Origin: Oscillospiraceae bacterium | GTDB lineage: Bacteria > Bacillota_A > Clostridia > Oscillospirales > Oscillospiraceae | Assembly (NCBI GenBank): GCA_017411665.1 | Contig: JAFQPT010000391.1 | Coordinates: forward strand, 11,239-75,238 | Length of the DNA: 64,000 nucleotides | Direction of reading: 5' to 3' | In this document: in pieces, positions 41,200 to 50,379 of the stretch | How the letters are laid out: every line of letters starts with the position of its first letter | How positions within the stretch are numbered: the first letter of the stretch is position 1 | Notes under the pieces: model-generated | The model's database searches: none | The model's input: the letters and a program-made list of their open reading frames with translations, nothing else | Told to the model about the DNA's origin: nothing | Made by a program: the position numbers and the translations under genes

Positions 41200-43284
41200 T
41201 TATAACATCAGAATGACTGGAACGAAAACCAGTGCAATCATAGACATAAGCTTAATCAGAATGTTGATGGACGGACCGGAGGTATCCTTGAATGGATCTC
41301 CAACAGTGTCACCTACAACTGCTGCCTTGTGAGCCTCAGAGCCCTTTCCACCGTAGTTACCGAGTTCAACAAACTTCTTTGCATTGTCCCATGCTCCGCC
41401 TGCGTTTGCCATAGTGATAGCAAGGAGGAAACCGGATACAAGGGAACCGACTAAGAGACCGCCGAGTGCGAGCGGGCCTAAGATAAGACCGACTGCGATT
41501 GGTGCAACGATTGCAAGGACACCCGGTGCAATCATCTTCTTGATTGCAGAGGTAGTACAGATCTTAATGGTGGACTCGTAGTCCGGATCTGCAGTTCCTT
41601 CCATTAATCCCTTAATGTTCTTGAACTGGTTGCGGACTTCAACGACAACCTTCTCTGCTGCGGAACCGACTGCGGTCATAGTGAGTGCAGAGAAGAGGAA
41701 CGGAAGCATACCGCCGATGAGAATACCGATAAAGACGCTGGTGTTTAAGATATCGATTGCTTCGATACCGACTGCAAGAGAGTATGCACTGAAGAGTGCA
41801 AGACCAGTGAGTGCTGCAGATCCGATTGCGAATCCCTTACCGATTGCTGCAGTGGTGTTTCCGACTGCGTCAAGGGTGTCAGTGATCTCACGAACCTTCG
41901 GGTCCTGGTGGGACATCTCAGCAATACCGCCTGCATTGTCTGCGACCGGACCGTATGCATCAACTGCAAGGGAGATACCAAGAGTAGAGAGCATACCGAC
42001 TGCTGCGATACCGATACCGTACATACCTGCGAAGTTGTATGCGATGAAGATTGCAACAGAGATGATTAAGACTGGCCAGATGGTAGATTCCATTCCCTTT
42101 GCGAAACCGCTGATAATGTCGGTTGCAGCTCCGGTCTGACAGGACTCTGCGATCTTCTTGGTCGGCTTGTAGTCGAAGGAGGTGTAGTACTCAGTGATGA
42201 GACCAATTGCGAATCCGCCGACAAGACCTGCGATGGTTGCGAACCAGATACCCATACCAAGGCATCCTGCACCCATGGTGATCATGGTGAAGTTGCCGTA
42301 GAGGAGGAAGCTGGTGAATGCATAGGTTCCAAGGAGGGAAACGATGATTGCAATGATGGTTCCGGTGTTGAATGCCTTGTGAATTGCAGAGGATTCGTTC
42401 TTGGAGGTTCTGACGAACAGAGTTCCAATGATTGCTGCAATGATACCGAATGCAGAGATGAACATCGGAAGGAGGATGAGTGCGAGTGCATCGAGAGTCT
42501 CACCGTAGGTGGTTGCTGCGAATAATGCTGCTGCTCCTCCGAGTGCCATTGCTGCAATGATGGAACCGACGTAGGACTCGAATAAGTCTGCGCCCATTCC
42601 TGCGACATCACCGACGTTGTCACCGACATTGTCTGCGATAACAGCTGGGTTTCTCGGGTCATCTTCCGGAATACCTGCCTCGACTTTACCGACGAGGTCA
42701 GCACCGACATCTGCTGCCTTGGTGAAGATACCGCCGCCGACACGTGCAAAGAGTGCGACAGAGGATGCACCAAAACCAAATGATGCCATTGCGGAAACGA
42801 CTGCATTGACTGCGGTTAAGTCACCAAATCCGCCGAATGCGACGACGAGGATGATGAAAAGTGCAGAAAGACCGAGTAATCCAAGACCGACGACGGACAT
42901 ACCCATGACGGATCCGGATGCGAAGGAGACCTTAACTGCTGCTGCGATACCGCGTTTTGCTGCGTTGGTGGTTCTAACGTTTGCTTTGGTTGCACTGGTC
43001 ATTCCAATGTATCCTGCGCACATAGAGAGTGCTGCACCAATGAGGTAGCAGAGTGCGTTAATTGGTGCAATAAGCACTGCGAGGATAATGGCGACGACAA
43101 TTGCAAAAGCTGCGATAGCTTTGTACTGGCTCTTCAGGAAGACGCGGGCGCCAAGGTGAATAGCGTCTGCAATCTTGATCATTTTCTGATCTTCCACTTT
43201 CTCCTTCTTTACAACAGAGAAGGAGTAAAGGGCGAAGAGAAGGCCGATTACGGCACAAACTGGAACAAGATATACTAAGTCCAT
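41200..43284 (-). CDS. hppA: Membrane-bound pyrophosphatase (K+-dependent type)
   Basis: Couples pyrophosphate hydrolysis to ion pumping across the cell membrane. The 694-residue protein has about 16 hydrophobic helices and the acidic catalytic motifs DLVGKVEAGIPEDDPRNPAVIADNVGDNVGD (quoted as its parts GKVEAGIPEDDPRNPAVIAD and NVGDNVGD) and the C-terminal DTVGDPFKDTSGPSINILIK. GNTTAAIGKGFAIGSAALT carries Ala where K+-independent enzymes have Lys, so it belongs to the K+-dependent class, which includes both H+ and Na+ pumps; which ion is moved cannot be told by eye. It is a single gene with a strong start region MDLVYLVPVCAVIGLLFALYS. Confidence 0.96.
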   Translation of the reverse strand: MDLVYLVPVCAVIGLLFALYSFSVVKKEKVEDQKMIKIADAIHLGARVFLKSQYKAIAAFAIVVAIILAVLIAPINALCYLIGAALSMCAGYIGMTSATKANVRTTNAAKRGIAAAVKVSFASGSVMGMSVVGLGLLGLSALFIILVVAFGGFGDLTAVNAVVSAMASFGFGASSVALFARVGGGIFTKAADVGADLVGKVEAGIPEDDPRNPAVIADNVGDNVGDVAGMGADLFESYVGSIIAAMALGGAAALFAATTYGETLDALALILLPMFISAFGIIAAIIGTLFVRTSKNESSAIHKAFNTGTIIAIIVSLLGTYAFTSFLLYGNFTMITMGAGCLGMGIWFATIAGLVGGFAIGLITEYYTSFDYKPTKKIAESCQTGAATDIISGFAKGMESTIWPVLIISVAIFIAYNFAGMYGIGIAAVGMLSTLGISLAVDAYGPVADNAGGIAEMSHQDPKVREITDTLDAVGNTTAAIGKGFAIGSAALTGLALFSAYSLAVGIEAIDILNTSVFIGILIGGMLPFLFSALTMTAVGSAAEKVVVEVRNQFKNIKGLMEGTADPDYESTIKICTTSAIKKMIAPGVLAIVAPIAVGLILGPLALGGLLVGSLVSGFLLAITMANAGGAWDNAKKFVELGNYGGKGSEAHKAAVVGDTVGDPFKDTSGPSINILIKLMSMIALVFVPVILML

Positions 43285-43504
43285 ATGTCGAAAACCTCCA
43301 TCAAATTATATTGACGGCTTCTCCTTATATTAATGGACGGCAAAGATAATAATATTAATCCTTAATCTGACGCAGGATTTCCGGCAGATTCTACGGAAGG
43401 AAAACAGGTGTTTTGGCAAATTCGTATCAGAGATATCTGTTTTGAAAGATACAGTGTTAAAAAACTCATGAGACAGAGTCTGCAAAAAAGGAAGTGAGAA
43501 AATC

Positions 43505-44032
43505 TCACCAGATATCATAGTGTGCATGCTCTTCTGCATCCATCCGCTCAGGGGATGCATGCGGCGGCATGCCGATTCCAACCGTCAGGATAACAGCAGG
43601 GCGCAGATGGGTTGGCAGGTCAAGGATTTCTTTTACTGCCTCATCATCAAACTGCCCGACCCAGCAGGTATGCAGACGGATTGCGTGGGCAGCAAGCATC
43701 ATGTAGGTCGCAGCAATCGTTGCGTCCTGCAGTGCGTATAAAATTCCGCGGTCACCGTAGCGGGACATCGAGCGGACATAGTTTGCACAGACCACAAACG
43801 CACAGCCGGAATCAAAAATCTGATGCTGACCGCCGGAAGCATCAGTCAGTTCCTCTAACTGACCGTCATCCGTTACGATAACAACATCCCATGATTCCAG
43901 ATTTCCTGCAGACGGTGCAGTCCTAGCAGCAGCAAGCAGGTAATCCTTCTCCTCCTCAGTAATCCCGCCTGCCTCATATTCGCGGACAGACCGGCGGGAT
44001 GCAAGGAAGGACTGAAACTCCGACGGATCCAT
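43505..44032 (-). CDS. Nitroreductase-family protein
   Basis: A 175-residue FMN-dependent nitroreductase-like protein: SRRSVREYEAGGITEEE and AARTAPSAGNLESWDVVIV are the FMN-binding start, ALQDATIAATYMMLAAHAIRLHTCWVGQF the core, and RPAVILTVGIGMP the end. It starts directly after the stop of the 120-residue gene. The natural substrate in methanogens is not known; many act in flavin or quinone reduction. Confidence 0.9.
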   Translation of the reverse strand: MDPSEFQSFLASRRSVREYEAGGITEEEKDYLLAAARTAPSAGNLESWDVVIVTDDGQLEELTDASGGQHQIFDSGCAFVVCANYVRSMSRYGDRGILYALQDATIAATYMMLAAHAIRLHTCWVGQFDDEAVKEILDLPTHLRPAVILTVGIGMPPHASPERMDAEEHAHYDIW

Positions 44033-44395
44033 TTAGAGCAGACCTTCAGCTGCAAGAACCTCGAAGGCCTCAACAGCGGCAGTCGTAATCGGAATCATGG
44101 CTGCACCGGAGTTGTCGGATGCAAGACCGAACTGGTTCGTCTCAACCAGACCGATTACCTCGTCAAGGCCTTTGGATGCGGTTAAGAACTCCTCACAGCC
44201 GGTTGCAGCAGCCGCGGATTTGACCTCAGCGTTTAACGTGTCAAGGAGCGTTACCAGCATATATTTTGCTCCCGGCTTGTCCTCCTTCTTTAAGGTAGGA
44301 ATCGTCGTTAACTGGTGAGCAATCATCATGATATCGAGCTTTAATCTCTCGGCTAAATGATACTGTAAAAGTGCCTGTTTGGGAGTTAATGTCAT
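44033..44395 (-). CDS. Conserved hypothetical helical protein
   Basis: A 120-residue, mainly helical soluble protein (LLQYHLAERLKLDIMMIAHQ, GLDEVIGLVETNQFGLASD). I do not recognise its family. The stop codon abuts the nitroreductase start, so the two are likely cotranslated. It follows the RFC-like gene by 44 bases and may be in the same operon. Confidence 0.65.
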   Translation of the reverse strand: MTLTPKQALLQYHLAERLKLDIMMIAHQLTTIPTLKKEDKPGAKYMLVTLLDTLNAEVKSAAAATGCEEFLTASKGLDEVIGLVETNQFGLASDNSGAAMIPITTAAVEAFEVLAAEGLL

Positions 44396-44439
44396 ACCTA
44401 CATGTAGGCTTTTGAAAAATATAAAGAAGCGTGAGATGC

Positions 44440-45426
44440 TTATCTCAGCATCTCGGAAAGTTCTGCCGCAAAGGCATTCATCTGCAGGTACTCATTCTGT
44501 CCGGCACGAACAGCAATGTCAGCCCGCGAGAACAGAAGGGCGATATCAGGCGTCACATAAGGACGGACACTTTTTCTCAGAAGCGAGAGAACGTCAGCGG
44601 CAGTAAGCCCGTATTCGATTAGCAGGTTCTCGCAAATCTGCCGTCCCTTGTCTGCATCTCCTGAAGCCATTGCACGAATACAGGCATCAGCCATACAGCC
44701 GGTTTCTGTCTGCGAAAGGGCGAGCGGGTCATCCACTCCATAGCAGGCGGCAAGTTCAAGCCACATTACCGCCTTTCGCACATCACCTTTTGCACCGAGC
44801 ACAATCATCTCCAACATATCCGAAGATACGCGTTCGCTGCATCCTTCCGCCTCTAAGATGCGGGTGAGGTGAGCGAGCATCATCTCATCGTCAATCGGAA
44901 GGAAGTAGAGCGGCACACAGCGGGAGCGGATTGGGTCAATTAAGGAAGCAATGCTGTTGGTCACGAAGATGAAACGGCAGGTCTGGCTGTACCGCTCCAT
45001 AATCCGGCGAAGGGCTGCCTGTGCATCCTTCGGCAAATCGCCTGCGCCGTCAAAGATAATCAGCCGGAAGGGTGCGGAAAGCGGCTTTAAGGAGGCGTGC
45101 CACTTTACAATGTACTTGAAGTTTGCAAGAACAGACTTGCCCTTCTGATACAGATGGGCAAAGCGTTCGTTCTCTGCAAAGTACGTATGTCCCTGCGAGA
45201 ACATCACACTCACCGGAAGAACGGTGGTGTTTTCTGCGGGGGACTCCGTGTAGAAGTTCTGCGAAAATATCTCCAGAGCCGCGGTTTTTCCAACACCGCT
45301 TCTGCCGATAACCATTAAGTGCGGAAGGTTTCCTGCTTCCGCATATGCCTGCAGCTGTTTTGCCGCGGAAGGCTGACCTAAAAGTTCCTCGAAGTTCTGC
45401 GGACGATACTTTTCAATCCAGAGCAT
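44440..45426 (-). CDS. Replication factor C small-subunit homologue with altered Walker B
   Basis: A 328-residue clamp-loader AAA+ protein. It begins LWIEKYRPQNFEELLGQ, the RFC signature, has Walker A GRSGVGKT at 41-48, and the SRC motif (168-170) whose Arg acts on the neighbouring subunit. In Walker B the usual DEAD is DGAG (126-129), so the catalytic glutamate is missing. It therefore looks like a second, non-hydrolysing small subunit, as in archaea with two Rfc small subunits, which would work with a normal one encoded elsewhere. The gene overlaps the PPS gene by 14 bases. Confidence 0.85.
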   Translation of the reverse strand: MLWIEKYRPQNFEELLGQPSAAKQLQAYAEAGNLPHLMVIGRSGVGKTAALEIFSQNFYTESPAENTTVLPVSVMFSQGHTYFAENERFAHLYQKGKSVLANFKYIVKWHASLKPLSAPFRLIIFDGAGDLPKDAQAALRRIMERYSQTCRFIFVTNSIASLIDPIRSRCVPLYFLPIDDEMMLAHLTRILEAEGCSERVSSDMLEMIVLGAKGDVRKAVMWLELAACYGVDDPLALSQTETGCMADACIRAMASGDADKGRQICENLLIEYGLTAADVLSLLRKSVRPYVTPDIALLFSRADIAVRAGQNEYLQMNAFAAELSEMLR

Positions 45427-46150
45427 GGTCTAAGAACTCCTTGATGTCATTGACTGCCGCCTGCAGAATTGCACGGCTGTCAATCTCCGGCATCTGAGAG
45501 ACGCCGCCTGCGGCTTTGAGACGGCGGCATTCCTCTGCGATGTTCGGGAGAGCGCGACGGACTTCATCAATAATCGGAAGCGTTGCCGTCTTCGAGGTGC
45601 GGTCAATCGGATTTAAGTCAACGGTGATGACAATCTTGCCCATCTGAACCAGCGCCTCACAGCGGTCTCCATCCTCTAAAGGAACAAGGACAACGTCTGC
45701 AGAGCCGATGCCGTCCGGACAGCAGAGTCCTCTGTCATGCGGAAGCGGCACACAGCGCTCGACCTCTCCGCGGTTGACAACACAGCCTGCCTCTTCGAGA
45801 ACCGCGTTTACCTTTTTCAGACGCTCTTCGGTCCGGTGGAAGAGATTCACCTCAACCTGTGCTCCGGATGCCTTCTGCAGGTCCGCAATCTCGGCGGCCG
45901 CAAGGGCTGCAGTGTTTCCGTTGATGGAAAGGACCGGATGCTTTGCCGCGAGAAGAACAGCGGCCGCAAGTTTTTCTGCGGCGAGGGCAGATGCGGATGT
46001 TTTTTCACCGAAGAGATAGTCAAATGCCTCTCCTCTGCCGTGCGAGGTCAGTCCTTCGTAAGAGACAACGCCTGCATGGGCTGCGGCTACAAGGTTTTCA
46101 CGGGTTTTGAGCGATTGGTAGCGGGGGTGGCTTTCTGGAATATCAGACAT
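45413..46150 (-). CDS. 4-phosphopantoate--beta-alanine ligase (archaeal PPS)
   Basis: Joins phosphopantoate and beta-alanine to phosphopantothenate in archaeal CoA synthesis. The 245 residues show the family features IPESHPRYQSLKTRENLV, GLTSHGRGEAFDYL, LSINGNTAALAA, VNLFHRTEERLKKV and VDLNPIDRTSKTATLPIIDE. The ATG at 46150 is preceded by GAGG and overlaps the pantoate kinase stop by eight bases; the frame four codons upstream starts with TTG and is less likely. Confidence 0.95.
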   Translation of the reverse strand: MSDIPESHPRYQSLKTRENLVAAAHAGVVSYEGLTSHGRGEAFDYLFGEKTSASALAAEKLAAAVLLAAKHPVLSINGNTAALAAAEIADLQKASGAQVEVNLFHRTEERLKKVNAVLEEAGCVVNRGEVERCVPLPHDRGLCCPDGIGSADVVLVPLEDGDRCEALVQMGKIVITVDLNPIDRTSKTATLPIIDEVRRALPNIAEECRRLKAAGGVSQMPEIDSRAILQAAVNDIKEFLDHALD

Positions 46151-46979
46151 AGGAATCCTCAAGAATTACCGGTCCTGTTTTCGAGACCGAGAGCGTATAT
46201 ACTTCACCAAAACGGGAAAGAACGGTTTCTGCATCAGGTCCGCAGGCAAAAATGCCGTCTCCAAGCATAGTCATGGATGCGGGGACACCTGAAACATCGC
46301 AGACGGCAAGAATTTCCTTCAGCCGCGGCGAAAGCAGTCCGCTCTTTTCCGCAAAGGAGCGGGAGTTTTTCATCAGACCTGCGAGGTCATCCGGTTCGGT
46401 TTTCGGGAAGGCAGCGCGGACCTTTTCCATCTTCTCCGGAGACGTGATAATATCAGGCGTCGGAATTGCGCCGAAGGAGACGGCACAGATGGGCTCATCA
46501 GTAAAAATCCTGCGGGAGACGCCGTCAATTCCGGCAGAGGTCCTAACAACAATTCCGCCGCCGGAAGCTGCCGCAACATCGCCTAATCCGGTGCCGTGAC
46601 GGACCTCAAAGTCATGCGCAAGAGCCGTCAACTCCGTCTCCGAGTATCCAAGGTCAAAGAGACGGTTTGCCGCATGGTATGCCGCAAGCAGCCCTGCGGC
46701 ACTCATGCCGAATCCTGCGCCTATCGGCATGGCGGCATCGACGGTAACGGATGCAGAAACGCCTAAGGTCCGCAGAACCTCTTTGATTAGCCAGCCGTCG
46801 GTATCGCTGTTCTTCACGCTGATGCAGGAGGAGTCGCCTTCCGTCATGGTAAGCGTTACTCCGCGGTTGATGACAATTCCAGCGCCGATACTTCCCGTTG
46901 AACCGGTTGTCGTTCCGTCAATTCTCTGGAAGTAGCCGGAGATATGTCCCGGTGCGAAAGCTACAACACGGCGTCCCAT
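46143..46979 (-). CDS. Pantoate kinase (GHMP family)
   Basis: Phosphorylates pantoate, the step before PPS in archaea. A 278-residue GHMP kinase: APGHISGYFQ at the N-terminus, the phosphate loop AAMPIGAGFGMSAAGLLAAY, and GDGIFACGP near the C-terminus. It overlaps coaBC by 19 bases on one side and PPS by eight on the other; its placement between two other CoA genes supports the call. Confidence 0.95.
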   Translation of the reverse strand: MGRRVVAFAPGHISGYFQRIDGTTTGSTGSIGAGIVINRGVTLTMTEGDSSCISVKNSDTDGWLIKEVLRTLGVSASVTVDAAMPIGAGFGMSAAGLLAAYHAANRLFDLGYSETELTALAHDFEVRHGTGLGDVAAASGGGIVVRTSAGIDGVSRRIFTDEPICAVSFGAIPTPDIITSPEKMEKVRAAFPKTEPDDLAGLMKNSRSFAEKSGLLSPRLKEILAVCDVSGVPASMTMLGDGIFACGPDAETVLSRFGEVYTLSVSKTGPVILEDSYV

Positions 46980-48094
46980 ATCTCCCTCGCAACAGCATCC
47001 TTTTCCCCAGAAACGCGGTGCTCTGCGCCTTCCGTGAGAAGGATGTACTCGCCGGTCTTTGCTCCCATGGTCTCCGGATAGTTTGCGGCAACAAGGATAA
47101 CATCTTCTTCTGCAAGAAGTCTGCGGCCTGCCTCTTCTGCATCCTCGCCAATCTTGAAGCCGATAATCTTCGAACCGCGGCCGGACATCTGGGTGATGAG
47201 TTTTGGAAGCGGCTTAAGTTCTAAGGAAACCGGTTTTCCGGAATGAATCTTCTCCGCAGAACGAACAGGGGAGAAGTCAGAGATAGCGGCGGCACTGACA
47301 TAATAATCCGGTGCGGGAAGGCTTAAGACAGCCTCTGCCATGTCACCTGCAGAGGTAACAGAGATGTTTTTCACACACGGGATTTTTCCGTGAATCTCCG
47401 TGTTCGAGACAACGGTCACATCCGCTCCGCGTCTGAAGGCTTCAAGGGCTGCTTCGCGTCCCATCTTTCCGCTGGAACGCGTGGTAAGCACGCGGACACT
47501 GTCCACTGCCTCACGACAGGAACCGCTCGTGATGAGAACTTTTTTGCCCTTCAGGCTCTGTCTGGTCAGCGCCTTTTCCGCGTAGAGGCAGATTTCCTCA
47601 ATGCCTGCAATCTTTGCCTTCTCCTCCTCAATTCTCGGCGGCACCACATCGATTCCAAGAGCCGGCAGGCTTTCCAGATTCTTTCGGACAACCGGATGGC
47701 GGTACATCGACTCATGCATCGCAGGAGCTAATACTATCGGCATCCCGCGGCCAATGGCTGTGGTGGCAAATGTGGTAATTACTGTATCGTCGATACCGCA
47801 GGCGATTTTGGATATGGTATTGGCGGTCGACGGAGCGATTAAGAGCAGGTCAGCATTGCCGCCTTCTCCGCAGTAGAGCACATGCTCCACCATTCCTGAG
47901 ATTCGGGTAATTGCCGGCACTGCACAGGCATAGGTGAGCGCATCGGGATGGATGATGCCGCAGGCGGCTTCAGTTAGTACCGGGATGACTTCCGCTCCGC
48001 GTCTTCGAAGCTCATGTGCGAGCTTAATTGTCTCTACAGCGGCGATACTGCCGCAGACGGCTAAGACGATTCGTTTATTTTCCAGCGTTTTCAT
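46961..48094 (-). CDS. coaBC: CoaBC: phosphopantothenoylcysteine synthetase/decarboxylase
   Basis: Bifunctional enzyme that adds cysteine to phosphopantothenate and decarboxylates the product. The N-terminal flavoprotein decarboxylase half starts KRIVLAVCGSIAAVETIKLAHEL, with NTISKIACGIDD and PAMHESMYRHPVV; the C-terminal synthetase half begins KKVLITSGSCREAVDSVRVLTTRSSG and contains YYVSAAAISDFSP. 377 residues. The start at 48094 gives an ATGA overlap with the upstream gene and matches the family N-terminus. Confidence 0.95.
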   Translation of the reverse strand: MKTLENKRIVLAVCGSIAAVETIKLAHELRRRGAEVIPVLTEAACGIIHPDALTYACAVPAITRISGMVEHVLYCGEGGNADLLLIAPSTANTISKIACGIDDTVITTFATTAIGRGMPIVLAPAMHESMYRHPVVRKNLESLPALGIDVVPPRIEEEKAKIAGIEEICLYAEKALTRQSLKGKKVLITSGSCREAVDSVRVLTTRSSGKMGREAALEAFRRGADVTVVSNTEIHGKIPCVKNISVTSAGDMAEAVLSLPAPDYYVSAAAISDFSPVRSAEKIHSGKPVSLELKPLPKLITQMSGRGSKIIGFKIGEDAEEAGRRLLAEEDVILVAANYPETMGAKTGEYILLTEGAEHRVSGEKDAVAREIWDAVL

Positions 48095-48960
48095 ACCAGT
48101 TTCACATCCCATACGCAGTGCCATGTGCGGCTTGCATATTTCTTTACTTTATATTCGCTTATAGTATACCTAAAACCTGCGGATGAGACAGCATCTTCTA
48201 CCTCGCTTTGCCGCTCGCCGACACCGTGAACATGGAGAATGGTGCCTGCTTTCGCATGAGCGAGAGCATGAGGCAGGAAGTCTATTGCATCGAAGTGTCC
48301 CATGAGGATGCGGTCGTATGTTCCGCGGAGTTTCTCGCGGCAGTCTCCGCACTCTGCAGTTACATTTCGTCCCAGATAGTTTGCCGCGATATTTTTTTCC
48401 AGGAAGGCAAACGACTCGGGATTGATTTCCATCGCATGGACATTCCCTCCCGCAAGTGCGGCAGAGAGCGTGAAGTAGCCGATTCCGGCAAACATATCCG
48501 CAATTTTCTCTCCGGGCTGCACCAGGCTTCGGATGCGAAGCTTCTCACCGCGGTTACCCTGCGAAAACATAACCCGCGACGGGTCAAGAGTGTAGGAGAT
48601 TCCTGCCTCGCGGAAGGTCACCTCATGCGGCGTGCCGTAGAGCACGCGGATTTCCGGAATCCGCATCACACCGGTCTGACCGGTTGAGTGAAGCACGCAG
48701 GAAGGATGCTCGAAGGTGAGAATCTCTGCAAGTTCAGAATCATCCGGTGCATCTCCGTGGATGAGGATGGTATCTCCCATCTTCTGATACCCGCGGCCAA
48801 CATACGGAGTCCGCTCCGCTAAGACTTCATCGAAAGGAAACCCCTCTCGCACCGGAATGTAGGCGATGTCTCCTTCGACAAACACCCTGCGGGTTTTGTC
48901 AACCCAGTCTTCTTCAAGGTGCTGTGCGATTTCGCTTTTTCTGCAGGTGCGGACGTTCAC
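48091..48960 (-). CDS. Trm5/Taw2-type tRNA-modifying enzyme, probably Taw2
   Basis: A 289-residue class I AdoMet-dependent enzyme. The AdoMet pocket is IADMFAGIGYFTLSAALAG with HAMEINPESFAFLEKNI. In this superfamily Trm5 methyltransferases carry an NLP-type motif after the fourth strand; here it reads DRILMGHFDAIDFLPHAL, closer to the MG-type motif of Taw2, which transfers the aminocarboxypropyl group to the wyosine precursor in tRNA-Phe. The Taw2 call is therefore an inference. It overlaps nmd3 and coaBC by four bases each. Confidence 0.8.
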   Translation of the reverse strand: MNVRTCRKSEIAQHLEEDWVDKTRRVFVEGDIAYIPVREGFPFDEVLAERTPYVGRGYQKMGDTILIHGDAPDDSELAEILTFEHPSCVLHSTGQTGVMRIPEIRVLYGTPHEVTFREAGISYTLDPSRVMFSQGNRGEKLRIRSLVQPGEKIADMFAGIGYFTLSAALAGGNVHAMEINPESFAFLEKNIAANYLGRNVTAECGDCREKLRGTYDRILMGHFDAIDFLPHALAHAKAGTILHVHGVGERQSEVEDAVSSAGFRYTISEYKVKKYASRTWHCVWDVKLV

Positions 48961-50021
48961 GACTCGTCTTCAGGTGTTTCCACACCGAGGGGGATGATGG
49001 TGTCTTTGTGGCGGAGGAAGAGGAGGTTCTGTCCCTCGTATGCCTCAATCCAGTTTCTGTCCGGTGCTTCGAGGACTTCATTTGTGTTCGGGTCGAGGAT
49101 TCCCATCAGTCCTGCGTCGCGGTAGATGATGGTTCCGGACTCCGGTGTGCGGGCGTTTCCGATTAACGGGTCTTCATCATTCTCGCGGAAGGAGCGGTTG
49201 AGTCCGGTCTTTAAATCCTTGACAAAGACGGTGTCTTTGTTCTGGCGGAGAATCTGGAAGTATCCCTTCTCGCGGAAGATGACATCGCCTTTGGCGAAGT
49301 GCGGCAGGCGAAGCGAGTAGGTAACACGGTAGAGACGAATACCGTTCTTCTCTCCAATGAGTTTCGGATGCGTGGTGTAGCTTCCGCCGAGAGCGCCGAC
49401 GATATCGTGGGCAATGGCTGTGCCGATAGCCTGCGAACTGTAGGTGATGTCCACTCCGTCCTTGGTCTCCTCAACATCGGAGACGAAGGATAAGCGGTCT
49501 CCTGCGTTCTGCATCTGGTCTTCAATCTGGTACGCAATCTCGCCTGCCCGGCGAATTTCGAAGGCGGTCGGCTTTCTGCCGTTGGCTCTGACCTGGATGA
49601 CGCCTTCGTAGTAGCTTCCCATGATTCTGCTGCAGCGGTCGCACTGCTCATGAATCCAGACAAACTTGACTTTTGCGGTGTGTTCAACCGGAACTCCATA
49701 GAGTTCGCCAATCACTAAGATGGTCGCAAGTGAGCGGTTGCTGCTGGTGTCTCTGATGCTGATGGATTTCTGGACGTTTTTCACATCCGGGTGAACTTTG
49801 ATTGCAGTCTCGACTAAGGTGTAGCTTAAGTCTTCGCGGGTGATTGCAGAGTCAGACCACATGCCGGAGGTTTTCACCGAGTCACAGGAGGGGCATATGG
49901 TGCATTCAATCCGCGGCGGGATTTCTATCCAGACGAGGTCTTTGGCTTTGCATTTTCCGCAGAGTTCTCCATTGTCGCTTGGAGCTCCGCATTTGGGGCA
50001 GAATCCTTGGGTGAGGCTCAT
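48957..50021 (-). CDS. nmd3: NMD3-family ribosome assembly protein
   Basis: Archaeal homologue of the eukaryotic 60S export adaptor NMD3. Cys-rich N-terminus with CPKCG, CGKC and CPSC, and later CDRC, all zinc-binding knuckles; then the alpha/beta NMD3 domain with GSYYEGVIQVRA, ADRLSF-like turn GDRLSFVSDVEE, and GGSYTTHPKLIG. 354 residues, normal for the archaeal form. First large gene of an overlapping operon; probably acts in large-subunit maturation or recycling. Confidence 0.93.
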   Translation of the reverse strand: MSLTQGFCPKCGAPSDNGELCGKCKAKDLVWIEIPPRIECTICPSCDSVKTSGMWSDSAITREDLSYTLVETAIKVHPDVKNVQKSISIRDTSSNRSLATILVIGELYGVPVEHTAKVKFVWIHEQCDRCSRIMGSYYEGVIQVRANGRKPTAFEIRRAGEIAYQIEDQMQNAGDRLSFVSDVEETKDGVDITYSSQAIGTAIAHDIVGALGGSYTTHPKLIGEKNGIRLYRVTYSLRLPHFAKGDVIFREKGYFQILRQNKDTVFVKDLKTGLNRSFRENDEDPLIGNARTPESGTIIYRDAGLMGILDPNTNEVLEAPDRNWIEAYEGQNLLFLRHKDTIIPLGVETPEDES

Positions 50022-50023
50022 TC

Positions 50024-50317
50024 TTATACTCCGTATATTTGTGCGTGGGGGATGTCTCCAATTAAGATGATGGTCTCTTTGTCGATGATGCCGGCTTTCA
50101 GAGCAGCTGCACAGACTTTTTCTCCGATGATGTTTGCGTTTGCGGCAGACCGTAGGGCGCAGACGATTTCCTCTTCGGAAGCGGTTTCTGTTCCGTAGAA
50201 GGATTCGTCAACGACGATATCGCATTGCGGGCAGGTTAGGGTTTTTCCGATTAAGTCTGCATCACATGCGGCAACGATAGTATCACAGCCGGATATTTTG
50301 TGTATTTTGAGATGCAT
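50024..50317 (-). CDS. DUF424-family protein
   Basis: A 97-residue archaeal protein of the DUF424 type: MHLKIHKISGCDTIVAACDADLIGKTL, VVDESFYGTE, then AANANIIGEKVCAAALKAGII and a short C-terminal end. The function is unknown. It begins the operon that continues with nmd3 two bases after its stop, a linkage common in Euryarchaeota as far as I recall. Confidence 0.85.
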   Translation of the reverse strand: MHLKIHKISGCDTIVAACDADLIGKTLTCPQCDIVVDESFYGTETASEEEIVCALRSAANANIIGEKVCAAALKAGIIDKETIILIGDIPHAQIYGV

Positions 50318-50379
50318 AATTGTGGTATATGTATGGGGTTTTCGAGGGTATATTTGTTAGGCAAAAAAGGGTTGTTTCC

